Below, piece by piece: positions 46,185 to 55,772 of a stretch of 64,000 bases of DNA. Within the stretch, counting starts at the first letter, position 1; the number at the start of each line of letters is the position of its first letter. Position numbers and translations under genes: made by a program. The notes beneath the pieces are model-generated. The model was not told where the DNA came from. It was given only the letters and a program-made list of their open reading frames with translations, and did no database searches. Origin of the DNA: Marinobacterium sedimentorum (GTDB lineage: Bacteria > Pseudomonadota > Gammaproteobacteria > Pseudomonadales > Balneatricaceae); NCBI RefSeq assembly GCF_024267675.1, contig NZ_JALDYX010000014.1, forward strand, positions 1 to 64,000. Reading direction: 5' to 3'.

Positions 46185-47305
46185 GACGCCTCCAGATTGC
46201 GCTTGTTGATCAGCGGGTTGGCATACATCTGGCGCATGATGTCCTGCGCACCTGGCTCAAGCTCATCGAGCCGCTGCTGGAAAGCCGAGCGCTGCTCGTC
46301 CGTGACCTCAGCCGTATCGCCCGCAGCGATCCGGTTGGACGAGTGCAGCTGATAATTCGCGATAATTTCCCGATCGATCACGGCGGCCAGCGCTTCAGGG
46401 GACTCAAAGTCACCCTGAACAGGCTCACCAAAGGCGACATGTACCTCGCCCTTGAGGCCCGTGATGCCCTTGACGATACTGTCCAGATCTTCGTACTGAC
46501 CCTTGGCATAGCAGCCATCGCTGGCCCGCGCATGCAGCTCCCGCGCCTTGGCGCTATCGCAGGGATCGTATTCGTAGGAAATCGACACCGGCACCAGATT
46601 CAGCCGGGTAATCGCCTCACCAAAGGAGCGCTGCTTGCGCTGTGACATGTAGAACATCTTCAGAATGGCGGGGTCGGTGCGATCGTTACCGTCCTTGGCG
46701 CGCCCTTCCCGCTGCGCAATCCAGATGGAAGCGCCTTCATTAATACTGTGATCGATATAGCTCGACAACTGGTTCAGCGCCGTCATCATCTCCCGACCAC
46801 GGGCCGAGCGATTGACGATAAAGCTCTTGTTGAGGCGCATCAGGTCCGACACGTACCCCTTGCGCAGCAGATTGTCACCAATGGCGATGCGCGCCGTGTT
46901 CATGCCGGCCTTGTACAGCACCCAGTTCACGAACGCGGGGTCCAGCGCTATATCGCGGTGATTGGAGATAAACAGGTAGGCCTCGTCGGGATCCAGCCGC
47001 TCAATACCCGAGCAGGTCAGGCGGGTTGTGCTGCGGGCAATCATTTTCTGCATGTACAGCGCCACCCGCTCCTGAAAGCCACGGATCGTTTCGATATCGC
47101 CAACTTCCCGCGCCAGCGCCATGCGCACCAGCGGGCGCAACAGCCAGCCAAAGGCTCCGGCCATGCGTGGAAACTGATAACGGGTCACAACCCGGATAAA
47201 TTCTTCGTTATACAACAACCGGTTGAGCACCTCTGCCACTTCGGTGTCGCGGTACGGACGGATCTCTTTGAACGGATCCTGCAGCGCGGTAATGTCGTCG
47301 CTCAT
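46181..47305 (-). CDS. Acyltransferase of the glycerolipid family (PlsB/PlsC superfamily)
   Basis: 374 residues. The acyltransferase core begins at about residue 85: block [15 protein letters not shown], block [14 protein letters not shown] (about 166-177), block [18 protein letters not shown], block [14 protein letters not shown]. The block I spacing (His-x5-Asp) differs from plain HX4D but seems to be a family trait. No clear transmembrane segment is apparent, so it may be peripheral. Likely substrate is a glycerol-phosphate or lysophospholipid. It overlaps moaC by 4 bases and lies 74 bases downstream of moeA. Confidence 0.75.
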   Translation of the reverse strand: MSDDITALQDPFKEIRPYRDTEVAEVLNRLLYNEEFIRVVTRYQFPRMAGAFGWLLRPLVRMALAREVGDIETIRGFQERVALYMQKMIARSTTRLTCSGIERLDPDEAYLFISNHRDIALDPAFVNWVLYKAGMNTARIAIGDNLLRKGYVSDLMRLNKSFIVNRSARGREMMTALNQLSSYIDHSINEGASIWIAQREGRAKDGNDRTDPAILKMFYMSQRKQRSFGEAITRLNLVPVSISYEYDPCDSAKARELHARASDGCYAKGQYEDLDSIVKGITGLKGEVHVAFGEPVQGDFESPEALAAVIDREIIANYQLHSSNRIAAGDTAEVTDEQRSAFQQRLDELEPGAQDIMRQMYANPLINKRNLEAS

Positions 47306-47379
47306 GGTGCTCTCTAATTATCGTGATTGGGTTCAGCTGGGCGCTATTTTACCCGCTGGAGGAGGCTTTTGCAGCGCCC

Positions 47380-48603
47380 TCAGCCCAGTAGCTCCGAGAA
47401 CGGGATAAAGCCCACCAGATCACCCTCGGCAATCGGCGTCTCCGGCGGCACAACCACCAGCCCCTGTGCCCAGCTGGCAGACGACAGCACACCCGAGCTC
47501 TGATTCACAAAAGGACAGGCACGCCCGGCTTCAAGCCGCGAACGCAGATACTCCTGGCGCCCGCCGGGACGGGGGCGCGCAAAGCCCGCCGGCACCTGCA
47601 GCATCAACGGCGGCTCAACAAGAGCCCCCTGCAGGCGCAGCAGATAAGGCCTGGCCAGCAGGCAGAAAGTCACCAGCGCCGACGCAGGATTACCGGGCAA
47701 ACCGAAAAAGGGCACCGCCCCCACCCGGCCATACGCCAGTGGCTTGCCAGGCTTGATACGCAGGCGCCACAAACGCAGCTCACCAAGGGATTCGACCGCC
47801 GCCTTGACGTGATCTTCATCACCGACTGAAACTCCGCCGGTGCTGATAATGCAATCCGCCTGACTTGCAGCCTTTGTCAGGGCCGCACGGGTCGCGTCGG
47901 CACTATCGGCCACGCGTCCCAGATCCAGCACCTGAATGCCAAGCTTGTGCAGCAGGCCGGCCAGCAGGTAGCGGTTGGAGTTGTAAATCTGCCCAGGCTT
48001 GAGTGCAGCACCGGGCTCCACCAGCTCGTCGCCGGTACACAGCAAAGCCACCCGCAAGGGACGCGTTACTGCCACCTGGGCAACGCCGGTAGACGCCAGA
48101 ACACCCAGATCCGCCGGCTGCAGGCGCGTTCCCGCCGCGACCACCACAGCACCTGCGGCTATATCCTGGCCGCGCGGGCGCACATTGTCGCCCGCCTCCG
48201 GCTGCACGCTGAAACGCACCTGGCCATCCACAAGCTCGGCCTGCTCCTGCATCACCACAGTGTCTGCACCCTGCGGAATTTCGGCACCGGTGAAAATGCG
48301 CGCTACGGTGCCAGGCTCCAGCGGTGCAGGCGCGGAACCTGCCGGAATGCGCTGACTGATACGCAGCCCCGCCTTCGCGGCATCGCCATGAAAGCAGGCA
48401 TAGCCATCCATGGCGCTGTTGGCCGCCGGCGGTACATCCACCGCCGCAAAAACGTCCTCTGCCAGCACCCGCCCCACGGCATCCATCAGTGGCAGCCGCT
48501 CTGCGTCTGTAATGGGCTGGACATCCGCCAGCAGCGCTTCAATGGCCTCTTCTACCGGCATCAGGCCCGGCTTTGCGTCAGGCGCAGTATCACAGCCCTG
48601 CAT
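47380..48603 (-). CDS. moeA: Molybdopterin molybdenumtransferase
   Basis: 407 residues (E. coli 411). Domain III motifs [14 protein letters not shown] (about 246-259) and PGKPLAYG followed by [13 protein letters not shown]; domain II and C-terminal domain IV are present. It inserts molybdate into adenylylated molybdopterin. It supplies cofactor for MsrP and XdhB in this window. Three bases separate it from moaB. Confidence 0.95.
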   Translation of the reverse strand: MQGCDTAPDAKPGLMPVEEAIEALLADVQPITDAERLPLMDAVGRVLAEDVFAAVDVPPAANSAMDGYACFHGDAAKAGLRISQRIPAGSAPAPLEPGTVARIFTGAEIPQGADTVVMQEQAELVDGQVRFSVQPEAGDNVRPRGQDIAAGAVVVAAGTRLQPADLGVLASTGVAQVAVTRPLRVALLCTGDELVEPGAALKPGQIYNSNRYLLAGLLHKLGIQVLDLGRVADSADATRAALTKAASQADCIISTGGVSVGDEDHVKAAVESLGELRLWRLRIKPGKPLAYGRVGAVPFFGLPGNPASALVTFCLLARPYLLRLQGALVEPPLMLQVPAGFARPRPGGRQEYLRSRLEAGRACPFVNQSSGVLSSASWAQGLVVVPPETPIAEGDLVGFIPFSELLG

Positions 48604-48606
48604 GCC

Positions 48607-49143
48607 CTATACCTGTTCCTGTGCGTGACGCATCAGCATATCGACGAAATTGCACGGCCGATGCCGCTTGTCGAGCTGCTCGGCAATAATGCGATCCCAG
48701 CCGGTACGACAGGCACCAGTAGACCCTGGCAGGCAAAAAATCACTGTGCCATTGGCCAGGCCTGCCACTGCGCGGGACTGGATGGTCGAGGTGCCGATTT
48801 CCTCAAATGACAGACTGCGAAACAGCTCGCCAAAGCCCTCGATCTGCTTGTCGAACAGCGGCTGCAGCGCCTCTGGCGTCGAGTCGCGATGTGAAAAACC
48901 GGTACCGCCGGTGCTCAGCACCACATGGATGCTGGGGTCGGCAATCCAGGCGGAGACCTGGGCCCGCAGCTGATAGACATCATCCTTGACGATGGTCCGC
49001 GCCTGCAGCTTATGCCCGACCGCCTCCAGCCGATCCACCAGCGTCTGTCCCGAGGTATCCGTCTCCAGCGTGCGGGTATCGGATACGGTCAGAACAGCAA
49101 TGTTAAGTGCAACAAAATCTGCGTCGTCGCTGCAACGTCCCAT
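48607..49143 (-). CDS. moaB: Molybdenum cofactor biosynthesis protein MoaB/MogA
   Basis: 178 residues with [20 protein letters not shown] near the N terminus and the substrate-binding [17 protein letters not shown] (about 79-95). It adenylylates molybdopterin before MoeA acts. CAGGAG lies 6 bases before ATG. First gene of the leftward moaB-moeA-acyltransferase-moaC-moaD-acyltransferase run. Confidence 0.93.
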   Translation of the reverse strand: MGRCSDDADFVALNIAVLTVSDTRTLETDTSGQTLVDRLEAVGHKLQARTIVKDDVYQLRAQVSAWIADPSIHVVLSTGGTGFSHRDSTPEALQPLFDKQIEGFGELFRSLSFEEIGTSTIQSRAVAGLANGTVIFCLPGSTGACRTGWDRIIAEQLDKRHRPCNFVDMLMRHAQEQV

Positions 49144-49333
49144 AAAAGTCTCCTGAATATTGTTAAAACTGAATCTCTGTCAGCAGGCACCCGGGCTGGC
49201 CAGGCGCGCCCTTGTGCGCAACAATGGCGTCCGTGCCACAAAGAGCGCCGCTGCGCGCCCAACACTCTGATACACAAAGAAAACTATTCCCGTATCAACC
49301 CAGAGTCACCCACAAGGAAAGAGCCTCACTGCC

Positions 49334-49711
49334 ATGTACATGATCCTGAAACACCTGCACCTGGCTGCAGTCACCCTGAGTATTTCGCTGTTCCTGCTAC
49401 GCGGCTACTGGATGCTGATCGGCTCTGGCTGGCAGAACAGGCGACCGATGCGCGTCATACCCCATCTGGTGGATACCGTCCTGCTGCTCAGCGCCGCAGG
49501 CCTGGCCCTGACGTTGCAGCAATATCCGTTCGTGAATGACTGGCTCAGTGCCAAGCTGCTCGCCCTGGTGGCCTACATCGTGCTCGGCATCATCGCCCTT
49601 AAGCGCGGCCGGAGCAAGACCAGCCGCAGCCTGGCGTTTGCTGCCGCACTTGTCACCTTTGGCTATATCGCCTGGGTTGCAGTCACGCGGGATCCAACGC
49701 CCTGGCATTAA
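49334..49711 (+). CDS. SirB2-family membrane protein
   Basis: 125 residues, four hydrophobic segments (about 5-25, 42-62, 70-90, 97-117) and the family N-terminal pattern KHLHLAAVTLSISLFLLRGYW plus HLVDTVLLLSAAGLAL. SirB2 proteins are of unknown biochemical role. Possible ATG starts at 49334 and 49340; AAGGAAAGAG is about 12-18 bases upstream. It is convergent with rmlD (30-base gap). Confidence 0.75.
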   Translation: MYMILKHLHLAAVTLSISLFLLRGYWMLIGSGWQNRRPMRVIPHLVDTVLLLSAAGLALTLQQYPFVNDWLSAKLLALVAYIVLGIIALKRGRSKTSRSLAFAAALVTFGYIAWVAVTRDPTPWH

Positions 49712-49741
49712 CACCAAGGCAGGCAGGGTTGGGAAACAGGA

Positions 49742-50653
49742 TCAGAAACGTTCGTACAGCTGGCGTACCAGGGAAACCAGTTCGCCACGCCAGGGACGCT
49801 GACGAATACCGAAAGTACTGAGAAGCTTGGTGCATTTGAGCACCGAGCTGGCGGGACGCTCAGCCTCAGTGGGGAAGTTTTTGCTGGCAACCGGCAGCAG
49901 CCGTTCCACCTTGAGCGCCTCGTACTGGCTCGCCGTGGCAATGATGGCTTCGCTGAAGGCATAGCGGGTGGTGATCTCGGCGCCGCAGTAATGGTAGGTG
50001 CCCCAGGCGTCGGCGCCGCACTTGAGCTGCTTGACGATCGCCAGCACCACGCGGGCGACATCGGCCGCCGCCGTCGGGCAGCCACGGCGATCATCCACCG
50101 AGACCAGTTCGGCCTCGGTGCGCGCCTGTTCCAGCGTACGAATCAGGAAGTTGTGCCCGCTGCCACTGAAGACCCAGCTCACGCGCAGAATGATATGCCG
50201 GGCATGGGCGCGGCGCAGCATTTCCTCACCCAGCCACTTGCTTTCGCCGTAGACGCCCAGCGGGCGCACGGCATCGTTTTCACGGTATCCGCTGGCGTAG
50301 TGACCATCGAAAACATAGTCCGTGGAAAGGTGGATGATGGGGATATTCAGCTCGGCGCAGGCGATGGCCAGCTGCTGCACCGCCTCGGCATTGAGACGCA
50401 TGCAGTGCTCGCGCTGCTTTTGCGCAGCGTCGGCCCGGTTAAAGGCGGCACAATTGATAACATAGTCAGGCTGGTGCTGCTCGAGCTGCTGACGGACCTT
50501 CGCCGCATCAGTGATATCCAGCTGCCTGCGTGTCAGACCGATCACATCGAAAAAGACATCCGCGCCCGCCTGGCCAACCAGCTCACGCCCGACCTGACCA
50601 TTAGCTCCCGTTATCAGAATACGTGCCGGCCGACTGAAGTAATCACTGGCCAT
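49742..50653 (-). CDS. dTDP-4-dehydrorhamnose reductase (RmlD-like)
   Basis: 303-residue short-chain dehydrogenase of the RmlD family: NAD(P) motif ITGANGQVGREL (about 14-25), NCAAFNRAD, LSTDYVFDG, catalytic YGESK (about 135-139). It makes dTDP-L-rhamnose for surface polysaccharide. rmlA, rmlB and rmlC are not near, so the exact sugar substrate is less certain. The Shine-Dalgarno GGAGG is about 15 bases upstream of ATG. Confidence 0.85.
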   Translation of the reverse strand: MASDYFSRPARILITGANGQVGRELVGQAGADVFFDVIGLTRRQLDITDAAKVRQQLEQHQPDYVINCAAFNRADAAQKQREHCMRLNAEAVQQLAIACAELNIPIIHLSTDYVFDGHYASGYRENDAVRPLGVYGESKWLGEEMLRRAHARHIILRVSWVFSGSGHNFLIRTLEQARTEAELVSVDDRRGCPTAAADVARVVLAIVKQLKCGADAWGTYHYCGAEITTRYAFSEAIIATASQYEALKVERLLPVASKNFPTEAERPASSVLKCTKLLSTFGIRQRPWRGELVSLVRQLYERF

Positions 50654-51017
50654 AATGCGATGTACAAACCTCCACTGGGAGCAGGAAATTCAGAAATACG
50701 CGAATGCGATGAAAGAATTTCACCTTACCACAGAACCCTGTCCGACAATACAGCCGCAGCGCTGTACTTTAAGCCCATATCCAGCCACCTATCTGGCGCC
50801 GCACAAGGGCTGTAACCCGGGCGACAGAGCGCCCAGTGGCGGCAAATGCCACCTTTCCTGCCCCCGCAGTTGCTGCCATGCAGCTAAGCTTCAGATGCTA
50901 GCCGAAGGCTCGTCGCTATTTTCTGACTCTTGAGTCAGTTTTTGTTGACTTCAAAGTCAGCTTTAATCTAAAGTCAGTCCATAGGCTAATAATTAAACAC
51001 ACAGCAGGAGGTTTTCC
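50654..51017. other. 364-bp divergent regulatory region rmlD/xdhA
   Basis: No gene is seen. The first 240 bases (50654-50895) show nothing I can name. The last 100 bases hold clustered symmetric sites described separately, then AGGAGG for xdhA. Confidence 0.6.
50923..50977. promoter_or_regulatory. Cluster of AGTCAG palindromes upstream of xdhA
   Basis: CTGACTC-TT-GAGTCAG (50923-50938) is perfectly symmetric; TGACTTCAAAGTCA (50946-50959) is a second palindrome; CTTTAATCTAAAG (50961-50973) a third, ending in another AAAGTCAG. The half-site (A)AGTCAG occurs three times rightward in 46 bases. It ends 41 bases before the xdhA start. The arrangement suggests an activator or repressor array distinct from the GntR sites at the downstream purine genes. 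Confidence 0.5.
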
Positions 51018-52457
51018 TTGATCAGGTTCTTACTCAACCAGGAACTGCGGACAGAGAACGATCTCGACCCAAACGTCACGGTTCTCAATTATCTGCGGGA
51101 AAATCTCGGCAAGACCGGCACCAAGGAAGGCTGCGCTTCGGGTGACTGCGGCGCCTGCACCGTCGTCGTCGGCGAGCTGGTGAACGACCGCATCCGCTAC
51201 CGCACCCTCAATTCCTGCCTGACCTTTGTTGCCGCGCTCGATGGCAAGCAGCTGATTACCGTCGAAGGTCTCAAGCACCAGGGCCAGATGCACAGCGTGC
51301 AGCAGGCCATGGTTGACTGCCACGGATCGCAGTGCGGCTTCTGCACCCCGGGCTTTGTCATGTCGCTGTTTGCGCTGCAAAAAAACAGCCCGCAGGCCGA
51401 CAAGAGCGCCGCCGAAGAAGCCCTGGCCGGCAATCTCTGTCGTTGCACCGGCTACCGCCCGATTCTGGAAGCCGCCGCCAGCAGCTGTACCGCCGCCCCT
51501 CAGGATCAGTTTGATCAGCTGCACGAGCAGACCCTGACCCGGCTGCGCGCCATTCAGCCAGACACCACCAGCACGCTGAACAGTGCCGGCAGGCAGAGCT
51601 TTGCGCCGCTGACCGTGGCGGATCTTGCCCAGCTGTACCAGAACAACCCCGAGGCCCGTCTGCTGGCTGGCGGCACCGACCTGGCACTGGAAGTGACCCA
51701 GATGCATCGCAGCCTGCCGGTCATGATCTATGTCGGCAATGTGGCGGAACTGAAACAGGTCGAGACGTTTGATGATCGCATCGAGATCGGTGCCGCTGTG
51801 CCGCTGACCGACTGCTATGACGCTCTGACTCGCGAATATCCGGATTTCGGTGCCATGCTGCATCGCTTCGCATCACTGCAAATCCGCAACCAGGGTACCC
51901 TTGGCGGGAATATCGGTAATGCCTCACCGATCGGCGATTCGCCACCCGCCCTTCTTACACTAGACGCGCAGATCGTACTGCGTCAGGGCAGCAGCACCCG
52001 CACCATCGCGCTGGCCGACTACTTCGTGGACTACCGCGTCACCGTGCGCCAGGAAGCGGAATTCATCGAGAAAATCATTGTGCCGCGGGCACAGGGCCGC
52101 GACAGCTTCCGTGTCTACAAGATATCCAAGCGCCTGGATGACGATATCTCCGCCGTGTGCGGCGCCTTTGACCTGCGCATAAAGGACGGTCAGATCAGCG
52201 ACGCCCGCATCGCCTTCGGCGGCATGGCCGCCATTCCAAAACGCGCCAGCCGCTGCGAACAGGCGCTGATCGGCAAGCCCTGGAATCAGGCCACCATCGA
52301 AGCGGCCGTCAAGGCCCTGGGGGAAGACTTCACTCCGCTCAGCGATTTTCGCGCCAGCAAGGAATACCGCGTGCTTACGGCCGCCAACCTGCTGCGCAAA
52401 TACTTCCTGGAACTCAGTACACCGGAACTGGCTACACGGGTAACCGATTATGTCTAA
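51018..52457 (+). CDS. xdhA: Xanthine dehydrogenase small subunit (FeS/FAD)
   Basis: 479 residues. N-terminal plant-type 2Fe-2S cluster (GCASGDCGACTVV, about 38-50), second 2Fe-2S (CGFCTPGFV to CRCTGYRP, about 111-150), FAD domain from about 200 (LLAGGTDLALEV; LGGNIGNASPIGDSPPAL) and a CO-dehydrogenase-flavoprotein C-terminal domain. The start is TTG, with a perfect AGGAGG 6 bases upstream. Electrons from xanthine oxidation pass through it to NAD. First gene of xdhA-xdhB-xdhC-guaD. Confidence 0.95.
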   Translation: MIRFLLNQELRTENDLDPNVTVLNYLRENLGKTGTKEGCASGDCGACTVVVGELVNDRIRYRTLNSCLTFVAALDGKQLITVEGLKHQGQMHSVQQAMVDCHGSQCGFCTPGFVMSLFALQKNSPQADKSAAEEALAGNLCRCTGYRPILEAAASSCTAAPQDQFDQLHEQTLTRLRAIQPDTTSTLNSAGRQSFAPLTVADLAQLYQNNPEARLLAGGTDLALEVTQMHRSLPVMIYVGNVAELKQVETFDDRIEIGAAVPLTDCYDALTREYPDFGAMLHRFASLQIRNQGTLGGNIGNASPIGDSPPALLTLDAQIVLRQGSSTRTIALADYFVDYRVTVRQEAEFIEKIIVPRAQGRDSFRVYKISKRLDDDISAVCGAFDLRIKDGQISDARIAFGGMAAIPKRASRCEQALIGKPWNQATIEAAVKALGEDFTPLSDFRASKEYRVLTAANLLRKYFLELSTPELATRVTDYV

Positions 52458-54834
52458 CCACAACAAGATCAGCAGAACCCAGGACGAAATGATGGCGCTG
52501 GTGCGCCAGGACCTGCAAACCGGCGTCGGCCGCAAGATTCCCCATGAAAGCGCGGCCAAGCACGTCAGCGGCGAAGCGGTCTATATTGATGACCGACTGG
52601 AGTTCCCCAACCAGCTGCACATCTATGCCCGTCTCAGTGACCGGCCCCATGCGCGCATCCTCAGCATCAATACCAGCCCCTGCTACCAGATGCCGGGCGT
52701 GCGCATCGCCATCACCAGCAAGGATGTACCGGGCCAGCTCGACATCGGCGCCGTGGCACCGGGCGATCCGCTGCTGGCCGATGGCAAGGTGGAATATGTC
52801 GGCCAGCCGGTGATCGCCGTTGCCGCCGACAGCCTGGAGAATGCCCGTCGCGCCGCCATGGCTGCAATCATCGAATATGAAGACCTCGAAGCCGTGCTGA
52901 ACGTGGAAGAGGCACTGAAGAAGAAACACTTCGTGCTCGACAGCCATCAGCACAAGCGTGGCGACTCCGCCCGCGCCCTGGCCGCAGCTCCCCATCGTCT
53001 GCAGGGCAAGCTGCATATCGGCGGTCAGGAGCATTTCTACCTCGAAACCCAGATCTCGTCCGTCATTCCCACCGAAGACGACGGCATGATCGTCTACACC
53101 TCCAGCCAGAATCCCACCGAGGTGCAGAAACTGGTGGCCGAGGTACTGGACGTACCCATGCACAAGATCGTCATCGACATGCGCCGCATGGGCGGTGGCT
53201 TTGGCGGCAAGGAAACCCAGGCAGCAGGCCCGGCCTGCCTCTGCGCCGTGATCGCACGCCTCACCGGCCAGCCGACCAAGATGCGTCTGCCCCGGGTCGA
53301 CGACATGCTGATGACCGGCAAGCGTCACCCCTTCTACGCCGAGTACGATGTCGGTTATGACGACAACGGCCGGCTGCACGGCATCGACCTGGTGCTGGCG
53401 GGTAACTGCGGCTATTCGCCGGACCTGTCGGGCTCTATCGTCGACCGCGCCATGTTCCACTCGGACAACGCCTATTACCTGGGCGATGCCACCGTGACCG
53501 GCCACCGCTGCAAGACCAACACCGCCTCCAATACCGCCTATCGCGGCTTTGGCGGCCCCCAGGGCATGGTCGCCATTGAGTACATCATGGACGACATCGC
53601 CCGCACCCTGGGCAAGGACCCGCTGGAGGTACGCAAGCACAACTACTACGGCAAGACCGAGCGCAATGTGACGCACTACTACCAGACCGTCGAAGACAAC
53701 ATGCTCGACGAGATGACCGCGGAGCTTGAAGCCAGCAGCGAATACCAGCAGCGTCGTGAAGCCATTACCGCCTTCAACGCCAGCAGCAAGATCCTGAAAA
53801 AGGGCATCGCCCTGACGCCGGTGAAGTTTGGCATTTCCTTTACCGCCACCTTCCTCAATCAGGCCGGCGCCCTCGTGCATGTCTATACCGATGGCAGCAT
53901 CCACCTCAACCACGGCGGCACCGAGATGGGCCAGGGCCTGAACACCAAGGTCGCCCAGATCGTGGCCGAGGAATTCCAGGTTGAAGTCGATCGCATCCAG
54001 ATCACCGCGACCAACACCGACAAGGTGCCCAACACCTCGCCGACGGCGGCCTCCAGCGGCACCGATCTCAACGGCAAGGCGGCACAGAACGCGGCCCGCA
54101 CCATTCGTGGCCGGCTGGTAAGCTTCGCCGCCGCGCACTTCAAGGTGTCCGAGGAAGATATCGAGTTTCGCAACAGCCATGTGCGCATCCGCGACAAGGC
54201 GATGCCGTTCGACGAGCTTATTCAGCTGGCCTATTTCAACCAGATTTCGCTCTCCAGCACCGGCTTTTACCGTACGCCCAAGATCTACTACGACCGCGAT
54301 CAGGCCCGCGGCCGCCCCTTCTACTATTACGCCTATGGCGCGGCCTGCTCCGAAGTGCTGCTCGATACCCTCACCGGCGAGTACCGCATGTTGCGCACCG
54401 ATATCCTGCATGACGTGGGCGCCTCGCTGAACCCGGCCATCGACATCGGTCAGGTTGAAGGCGGCTTCATCCAGGGCATGGGCTGGCTCACCATGGAAGA
54501 ACTCAACTGGAACGCCCAGGGCAAGCTCACCACCAACAGCCCAGCGAGTTACAAGATCCCGGCGGTGGCCGATATGCCGCTTGATCTGCGCGTGCGCCTG
54601 GTCGAAAACCGCAAGAACCCCGAAGACACGGTGTTCCACTCCAAGGCCGTGGGCGAGCCGCCGTTCATGCTCGGCATCTCGGTATGGTGTGCGCTCAAGG
54701 ATGCCATCGCCAGCGTGGCCGACTATCGTGTCAGCCCCCAGGTCGATGCACCGGCCACCCCCGAGCGCGTGCTCTGGGGCGTCGAACAGATGAAAGCGGC
54801 CATGGCGCAGGCGCCGGTGGCGGAAAACATTTGA
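52450..54834 (+). CDS. xdhB: Xanthine dehydrogenase molybdenum-binding subunit
   Basis: 794 residues. Visible motifs: MGGGFGGKETQ (about 252-262), AYRGFGGPQG, GGTEMGQGLNTK (about 490-501), and the catalytic Glu region VGEPPFMLG (about 735-743). Hydroxylates hypoxanthine and xanthine to urate at the Mo site. It overlaps xdhA by 8 bases, so translation is coupled. No signal peptide; a cytoplasmic complex with XdhA. Confidence 0.95.
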   Translation: MSNHNKISRTQDEMMALVRQDLQTGVGRKIPHESAAKHVSGEAVYIDDRLEFPNQLHIYARLSDRPHARILSINTSPCYQMPGVRIAITSKDVPGQLDIGAVAPGDPLLADGKVEYVGQPVIAVAADSLENARRAAMAAIIEYEDLEAVLNVEEALKKKHFVLDSHQHKRGDSARALAAAPHRLQGKLHIGGQEHFYLETQISSVIPTEDDGMIVYTSSQNPTEVQKLVAEVLDVPMHKIVIDMRRMGGGFGGKETQAAGPACLCAVIARLTGQPTKMRLPRVDDMLMTGKRHPFYAEYDVGYDDNGRLHGIDLVLAGNCGYSPDLSGSIVDRAMFHSDNAYYLGDATVTGHRCKTNTASNTAYRGFGGPQGMVAIEYIMDDIARTLGKDPLEVRKHNYYGKTERNVTHYYQTVEDNMLDEMTAELEASSEYQQRREAITAFNASSKILKKGIALTPVKFGISFTATFLNQAGALVHVYTDGSIHLNHGGTEMGQGLNTKVAQIVAEEFQVEVDRIQITATNTDKVPNTSPTAASSGTDLNGKAAQNAARTIRGRLVSFAAAHFKVSEEDIEFRNSHVRIRDKAMPFDELIQLAYFNQISLSSTGFYRTPKIYYDRDQARGRPFYYYAYGAACSEVLLDTLTGEYRMLRTDILHDVGASLNPAIDIGQVEGGFIQGMGWLTMEELNWNAQGKLTTNSPASYKIPAVADMPLDLRVRLVENRKNPEDTVFHSKAVGEPPFMLGISVWCALKDAIASVADYRVSPQVDAPATPERVLWGVEQMKAAMAQAPVAENI

Positions 54835-54890
54835 CCGGTCGGCGGCGGCACCTGCCGCTGCCCGCCCCTCGCTCTGAAAGAGGACAGACT

Positions 54891-55724
54891 ATGAACCGGG
54901 TTGACTGGATCAGCGCACTGAACAAGCTGCGGGACAGAGGCGAGTCCTGCGTGCTGGTTACCATACTGGACGAGCGCGGCTCCACGCCGCGCAATAACGG
55001 CACCAAGATGGTGGTCACGGCACAGAAAAGCTACGAGACCATCGGTGGCGGTCACCTGGAACACAAGGCCATGCAGATCGCCCGCCAGATGCTGCTCGAC
55101 GGTGATACCGAAGTACGGCTGGAGAAATTTTCCCTGGGCGCCAGCCTCGGCCAGTGCTGCGGCGGCGCCACCTCGTTGCTGTTCGAACCGGTGCTGCAGT
55201 CCGGCGTCCAGATCGCCCTCTTCGGTGCCGGCCATGTCGCCCGGGCGCTGGTAACCCTGCTGGCCACGCTGCCCTGCCGGGTACGCTGGATCGATTCCAG
55301 GGACAACGAATTCCCGGCGCAGATGCCACACAACGTCGAGAAGGTGGTCAGCGAGTTTCCCACCGACGAGGTGGACGACCTGCCCGCCCACAGCTACTGC
55401 ATCGTGCTGACGCACAACCACCAGCTGGACCTGGAACTGAGCGAGCGCATCCTCAAGCGCGGTGACTTCGACTATTTCGGTCTGATCGGCTCGCGCACCA
55501 AGCGCAAGCGCTTCGAGCACCGGCTGCGTGCCAAGGGCATGGACGACGCCCTGCTGGCCCGCATGATCTGCCCCATGGGCACCCCCGAGGTCAAGGGCAA
55601 GCTGCCGGCCGAGATCGCCATCGCCATCGCCGGCGAAGTGATTGCGCACTACAACGCCGACTTCGGAGCCCAGAAAAAACGCCCCGGCGAGACACAGGCC
55701 CTGAGCATCTGCAGGCCCGCCTGA
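54891..55724 (+). CDS. xdhC: Xanthine dehydrogenase accessory protein XdhC
   Basis: 277 residues from the ATG at 54891 (GAGG about 8 bases upstream); the longer reading frame overlapping xdhB is rejected. Motifs: RGSTPRNNGTKMVV (about 28-41), GGGHLEHKA, Rossmann IALFGAGHVARAL (about 106-118), LTHNHQLDLEL and GLIGSRTKRKRF. It binds and sulfurates molybdenum cofactor for insertion in XdhB. 56 bases after xdhB. Confidence 0.93.
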   Translation: MNRVDWISALNKLRDRGESCVLVTILDERGSTPRNNGTKMVVTAQKSYETIGGGHLEHKAMQIARQMLLDGDTEVRLEKFSLGASLGQCCGGATSLLFEPVLQSGVQIALFGAGHVARALVTLLATLPCRVRWIDSRDNEFPAQMPHNVEKVVSEFPTDEVDDLPAHSYCIVLTHNHQLDLELSERILKRGDFDYFGLIGSRTKRKRFEHRLRAKGMDDALLARMICPMGTPEVKGKLPAEIAIAIAGEVIAHYNADFGAQKKRPGETQALSICRPA

Positions 55725-55772
55725 GCCGCCATGTCAAAGACCCATATTCAGCTTCAAGAGTGACCTGAACCC

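Noticed and set aside
52432..54639. 735-residue open frame opposite xdhB
   Set aside because: Shadow frame with His/Gly/Val repeats from antisense codons; xdhB motifs are unambiguous.
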